Source: Prochilodus magdalenae
Lineage: Eukaryota; Chordata; Actinopteri; Characiformes; Prochilodontidae
Assembly (NCBI GenBank): GCA_024036415.1
Contig: JAMWET010000727.1
Coordinates: 598,501-662,500 of the forward strand
DNA: 64,000 nucleotides
Direction of reading: 5' to 3'
Of the stretch, positions 60,083 through 64,000 are shown piece by piece; the first letter of the stretch is position 1, and every line of letters starts with the position of its first letter. Made by a program: the position numbers and the translations under genes. A model generated the notes under the pieces. That model had not been told where the DNA came from, did no database searches, and worked only from the letters and a program-made list of their open reading frames with translations.

Positions 60083-60615
60083 TAACTGGGTTTTAGTTAA
60101 GGTTGGGGTTAGGATTTAGTTTAGGATTAGGATAATAGCCAGGGTTAGGCTTAGGTTATGCGTTAAGGTTAAGATTAGGGCCAGGCTGAGGGTTAGGATT
60201 AGGTTTTGAGTTGAGGTTAGGATTAAGGTTAAGATTAGGGCCAGGCTGAGGGTTAGGATTAGGTTTTGGGTTGAGGTTAAGGTTAAAGATAGGGTTGAAT
60301 TAGGGTTTTGTTTTAAGGTTAAAGTAAGAATTAGGGCCAGGGTCAGGGTTGGGATTAGGTTTTGAGTTGAGGTTAGGATTAAGGTTAAGATTGGGGGCAA
60401 GTTGAGGGTTAGTATTAAGTTTTAGGTTGAAGTTAGGATTAAGATTAGAGCCAGGGTGAAGGTTATGATTAGGAATCGGTTTGAGGTAAGGGTTAGCCTT
60501 AGGGGCAGGGTTAGGGTTAAGATTAGGTTTTGGGTTGAGGTTAAGATTATGGTCAGGGTTATGGTTAGGATTAGGTTTTGGGTCAAGGTTAGGGTTAGGA
60601 GTAGGGTAGGTTTTT
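60083..60615. repeat. Degenerate TTAGGG-like minisatellite with 60-bp higher order
   Basis: About 530 bp of GGTTAGG, GGATTAG and GGGTTAAG words on the plus strand. Part shows an exact 60-bp period: AGATTAGGGCCAGGCTGAGG at 60173 recurs at 60233. It is telomere-like only in composition, since no run of several exact TTAGGG units is present. The 94-residue minus-strand frame is a repeat artefact. Confidence 0.85.
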
Positions 60616-60924
60616 GCTTAATGGAAGGAACAAATTAAGACTACTTATTTAACATACCAGCAATTCATGAACTTGTGAAAGTAATCGATCAACAGTACAT
60701 CTTCAGGATTTGTACCTCAGTGTGTTTAGATGCTTCACTGATCTGATGTTGATGTGTTTCTGATACAGTACAAGATTTTATAAATCGTCCACAAAATAGA
60801 GAGTTGCCCAACTCCCTACTGTGAAATTCTGACTTCCCAGTTTAAATGGAATGCACTAACGGACCTCTTCTGTTGGGTTGTTGGTTAGTGTCATGATATT
60901 TCTGTTTTGGTTTCATTCTTGTTA

Positions 60925-61142
60925 CATTTACATTTAACATTTAGCTGACGCTCTTATCCAGAGCGACTTACAAGGTTAATCATATTACAGGGAGGCCAAT
61001 GTAGTGTTAGGAGTCTTGCCCAAGGACTCTTATTGGTGTAGCACAGCTTAGTCACTCAGCCCGGGATTCGAACCCCAGTCTCCCACGTGTGGTGGTGGCT
61101 ACTTGGCAGGTATTGGTGTTATCCGCTGAGCTACACCAACCC
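60925..61142 (-). repeat. tRNA-derived SINE, copy 4
   Basis: Tail complement GCTCTTATCCAGAGCGACTT at about 60951, B-box complement GGGATTCGAACCCC near 61062, head complement GCTGAGCTACACCAACCC ending at 61142. The 5' end lies within a few bases of the GATA array at 61147. Confidence 0.87.
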
Positions 61143-61146
61143 TTGT

Positions 61147-61295
<149 letters not shown>

Positions 61296-61795
61296 CCACA
61301 TGCTCATTATTTAGGCACTGTATTCAGCTTTCAAGGTTACTCTAAACTGTGCTCCACCACAGCCATTGTTGAGATCCCCGCCATGTCCACAACAACCACT
61401 ACCTAATCTTCTGCACTGAGAAGAGACAGCAAGTGAGCGCAGTGGTCAACATGTAAGCGATGTGAATGATGGGGTGAAGCACACTTTTTGATACTCTTAA
61501 TAGTCGTCTTTCAAGCAGACCCAGGAATTATGGGAAAAAGAGTGAATAATGCCTCCTTTAAGCAGCTAATAGGGTCTAGCAGCGCTATTATACATCAAGC
61601 TGGCATATTTCCCTGATACCTTGGGGCTTTTCTTAGACCCCGGTGGTAGAGAGGAAATCTACACCTCCGCCTCAGAGCCACACTGTGGCAGCGCAATGAA
61701 AGTGACGTGTTTGACATGTTTCTTCCAGTCAAATTCCTTGAGGTTTAATTAGCACCGAGTTGACTATGTAGGGTGAAGACGCAGCTGATGCTCTC

Positions 61796-61798
<3 letters not shown>
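61296..61798. other. Intronic sequence with no recognised feature
   Basis: 61520-61790 is evenly composed and non-repetitive. No coding support. Confidence 0.45.

Positions 61799-61873
<75 letters not shown>
61799..61873. repeat. (CA)n microsatellite
   Basis: CA run of about 70 bp with a few interruptions. Confidence 0.95.
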
Positions 61874-61877
<4 letters not shown>

Positions 61878-62131
61878 ATAAACACACACATACACAGAGG
61901 TTCAGCTTAAGCTGACAGGTGTTCTTCACACAGGTGGGTAAGTAGACGAAGCTCACGCAGATTTTACTCCAGAGGCTGGAGCTAGTAATAATTAATGACA
62001 GGTTCAGCATGACATTACGCAGTGAAGCAGTTTCCATCATGTGGTGTTCATGATCAAAGCACATCAAAGCTGTTGGCTATTAGGAGTTAAAGGAATAGCG
62101 GTTTCCACCTCGTCTCTATCAGCTGTATGTG

Positions 62132-62641
62132 TAGAATAAAACCAGACACTCCCACCTTGCTGGTGCACCTGGTAGATGTTCATAGCTCATCTTCTGCTGC
62201 AGTTTGTGTTGGTCATTATCTAGTTCTTCATCAGTGGTCACAGGACGCTGCCCACAGGACACTGCCCACAGGACGCTGCCCACAGGACGCTGCCCACAGG
62301 ACACTGTTGGCTGGATAGTTTGGGTTGGTGGACTATTCTCAGCCCAGCAGTGCACTAAGGTGTTCAAACATTCCAAAAGCACTACTGTGTCTGATCCCCT
62401 CACACCAGCCCAACACAGACTAACACACCACCACCACGTCAGGGTCACTGCAGTGCTGAGAATGATCACCACCCACATAATACCGGTAGTTAACTAAGCA
62501 TACAGAGAAACAGATGGACTGCAGTCTGCTATCATAGAACCACAATGTGCTCCGATATAGTAGATTGTAGTGGAGCTGATGCAATGCACAGTGAGTGTAG
62601 ATACAAACAGGTGTACCTAATGAAGTGGCCAGTGAGTGTAT
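62132..62641 (+). repeat. Dispersed repeat Y, copy 2 (five 14-bp units inside)
   Basis: Landmarks match 34436-34966: GACACTCCCACCTTGCTGGT, CAGTTTGTGTTGGTCATTAT, CTAGTTCTTCATCAGTGGTC, a CAGGACGCTGCCCA array (62241, 62255, 62269, 62283, 62297), GGTGTTCAAACATTCC, CTACTGTGTCTGATC, and the end AATGAAGTGGCCAGTGAGTG. Non-coding. Confidence 0.75.
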
Positions 62642-62884
62642 GTCAGGGTGTGATTTAAAACTGGAGGTATGGATTTCGTCCTTGTAGGTGAGCAAGCTTT
62701 GCCATGATGTATATGATAGTCACCCATTCACTGGTGTGGCCGATTTTGTTAAGTAGTGCTCAAAGGGTTTCTGTGAAGGCAGAAGTCTTTTGATTGGCTG
62801 TGGATTGGAAAACACTGCACTTGGAGTCTGTGTGTTAAACCACAGAGGTTAAGTCATCGTACATAGTCGACTGCCTGTTCGTTA

Positions 62885-63090
62885 GAGATGGACCTTGTAG
62901 CTCTGCCGTGCTGGTGTCCAGTTAAACTGAGCTCATCTGCACAGTTTGTGTTAGTTCTCCTCTAGTTCTTCATCAGTGGCTGCATGTTTTTGGGCGATGG
63001 GCCACTCCCTCTGAGAGGACCCCAGTAACACTGCTGTGCCTGATCCACTCATACCATATCAGTGTATCTGCTGTGTCGAGGTCACCACCC
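62885..63090 (+). repeat. Dispersed repeat Y, copy 3 (internally shortened)
   Basis: Shares CACAGTTTGTGTTAGTTCTC, CTCTAGTTCTTCATCAGTGG, CACTGCTGTGCCTGATCCAC and a GTCACCACCC-type end with copies 1 and 2, but has no 14-bp array and is shorter. Same orientation as copy 2, about 240 bp downstream. Confidence 0.6.
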
Positions 63091-64000
63091 AAATTACAGG
63101 GATTTAGGCGTTGACGGCTATAGAGATGACTACAGCGACCGGAAATAAATCTGTGTTAATGCTGTAGCCATGGAAACCAGAGTCACTAAGCAACAACTGT
63201 AACATGATGGTAGAGCGAAGAATCCCTGTGTTGGCTCACCTGATGACGTATCTACTGAAACCTGGAAAAATTCATAAACACTGGGAAATCACACTGAATT
63301 CATTCAAGGAAAAGAGCTCATGACTTGAGTAGAGAAGTTTCTAATTCAGCATACAAGGCAAACATGAAATTATTTATTCAGTTCATAATTTATTCAGTGT
63401 CAAATTCCAAGTGACAGAAACTAATGTAGTCACTTCTTTAGTGACTCTTTAGGATAAGCAGTTTTATGCAGACCTGTAACAGTAATTGTATAGAAAGTGT
63501 GAACACTTATAGTCGGAGTTGAAATTCCAGATAGATGGTGCCATTTATCTGCACAAGACTGTTACAATTGCTTCAACATTTCCGGCACTGTCCATGTGTA
63601 AACCGACGCCAGCTCACTGCCAGGTAAACAGCGTCATCCAAATATTTTCTTCAGGTCTGCAGGTTTCAGATTTCCACCCGAGAGGAATGGTTTCTTAAGC
63701 ATTGGTGGAAAAGTGTTTTCCACTTTGAAGATAAGATACTGATGTGCGTGTTGTGGAAGGGCACTTTTCTTAGACTAGCTCGACAGTGAGATCTGGGGTT
63801 CGGAGTCGACTCTCGATTCCCAACTGCCTAGAAGCAGAGATTCCTGAAGCTATCCAGTGGTGACTGGGGTAAAGGGCAGCTGACAAAATGGTATGAAAGC
63901 AGATTGCTAATGACTGCACACTTCTATTTGGTACCTGTAAGATAGTTGAACCTCAGGTGGGAAATACATGTCCTGTAGTTTATTCAACTCTGTTTACAAC
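63091..64000. other. Sequence with no recognised feature
   Basis: Unique-looking sequence to the end of the window. No acot7 terminal exon recognised. Confidence 0.5.

Noticed and set aside
60083..60615. True telomere or chromosome end
   Set aside because: The words are degenerate with no long exact TTAGGG run, and unique DNA continues on both sides.

Overview
This window is vertebrate nuclear DNA, almost certainly from a teleost fish. The evidence is two spliced coding exons of a vertebrate gene with consensus splice sites, many Tc1/mariner elements in different states of decay, tRNA-derived SINEs with the tail common in teleosts, MITEs, and long CA, GATA and TA microsatellites. An ostariophysan (characin or catfish-like) source is a guess from the style of the repeats. 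There are no bacterial features, operons or CRISPR arrays.

The only host gene I can support is acot7 (cytosolic/brain acyl-CoA thioesterase 7), on the + strand. Its exons at 14188-14304 and 27578-27762 are phase-compatible and together encode most of the second HotDog thioesterase domain. I found neither the preceding exons nor the last exon, so the window reads as the 3' half of a large acot7 locus: intron (1-14187), exon, 13.3-kb intron, exon, then about 36 kb of intron or possibly 3' flank.

The rest is repeats. 1-14 kb holds Tc1 remnants, a Tc1 deletion derivative, a SINE and a MITE. 14.9-16.5 kb is an almost complete Tc1-like transposon with one frameshift. 18-19 kb is a degenerate Tc1-like element. 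20.8-22.0 kb is an 18-bp minisatellite that is open on both strands. 22.8-27 kb holds GATA, CA and TA arrays and a truncated Tc1 derivative. 30.1-31.7 kb is a 35-bp minisatellite that keeps exact register for 40 units. 34-43.7 kb holds several Tc1 remnants and MITEs. 50.3-50.8 kb is a CA tract of about 480 bp. 52.9-63.1 kb holds SINEs, MITEs, a degenerate TTAGGG-like array, a GATA array and dispersed repeats.

No undescribed multi-gene system is present. The most interesting material is repeat biology: independent, equal-length deletion derivatives of one Tc1 family, a five-copy MITE family, a minisatellite nested inside a dispersed repeat, and two long coherent minisatellites in acot7 introns.
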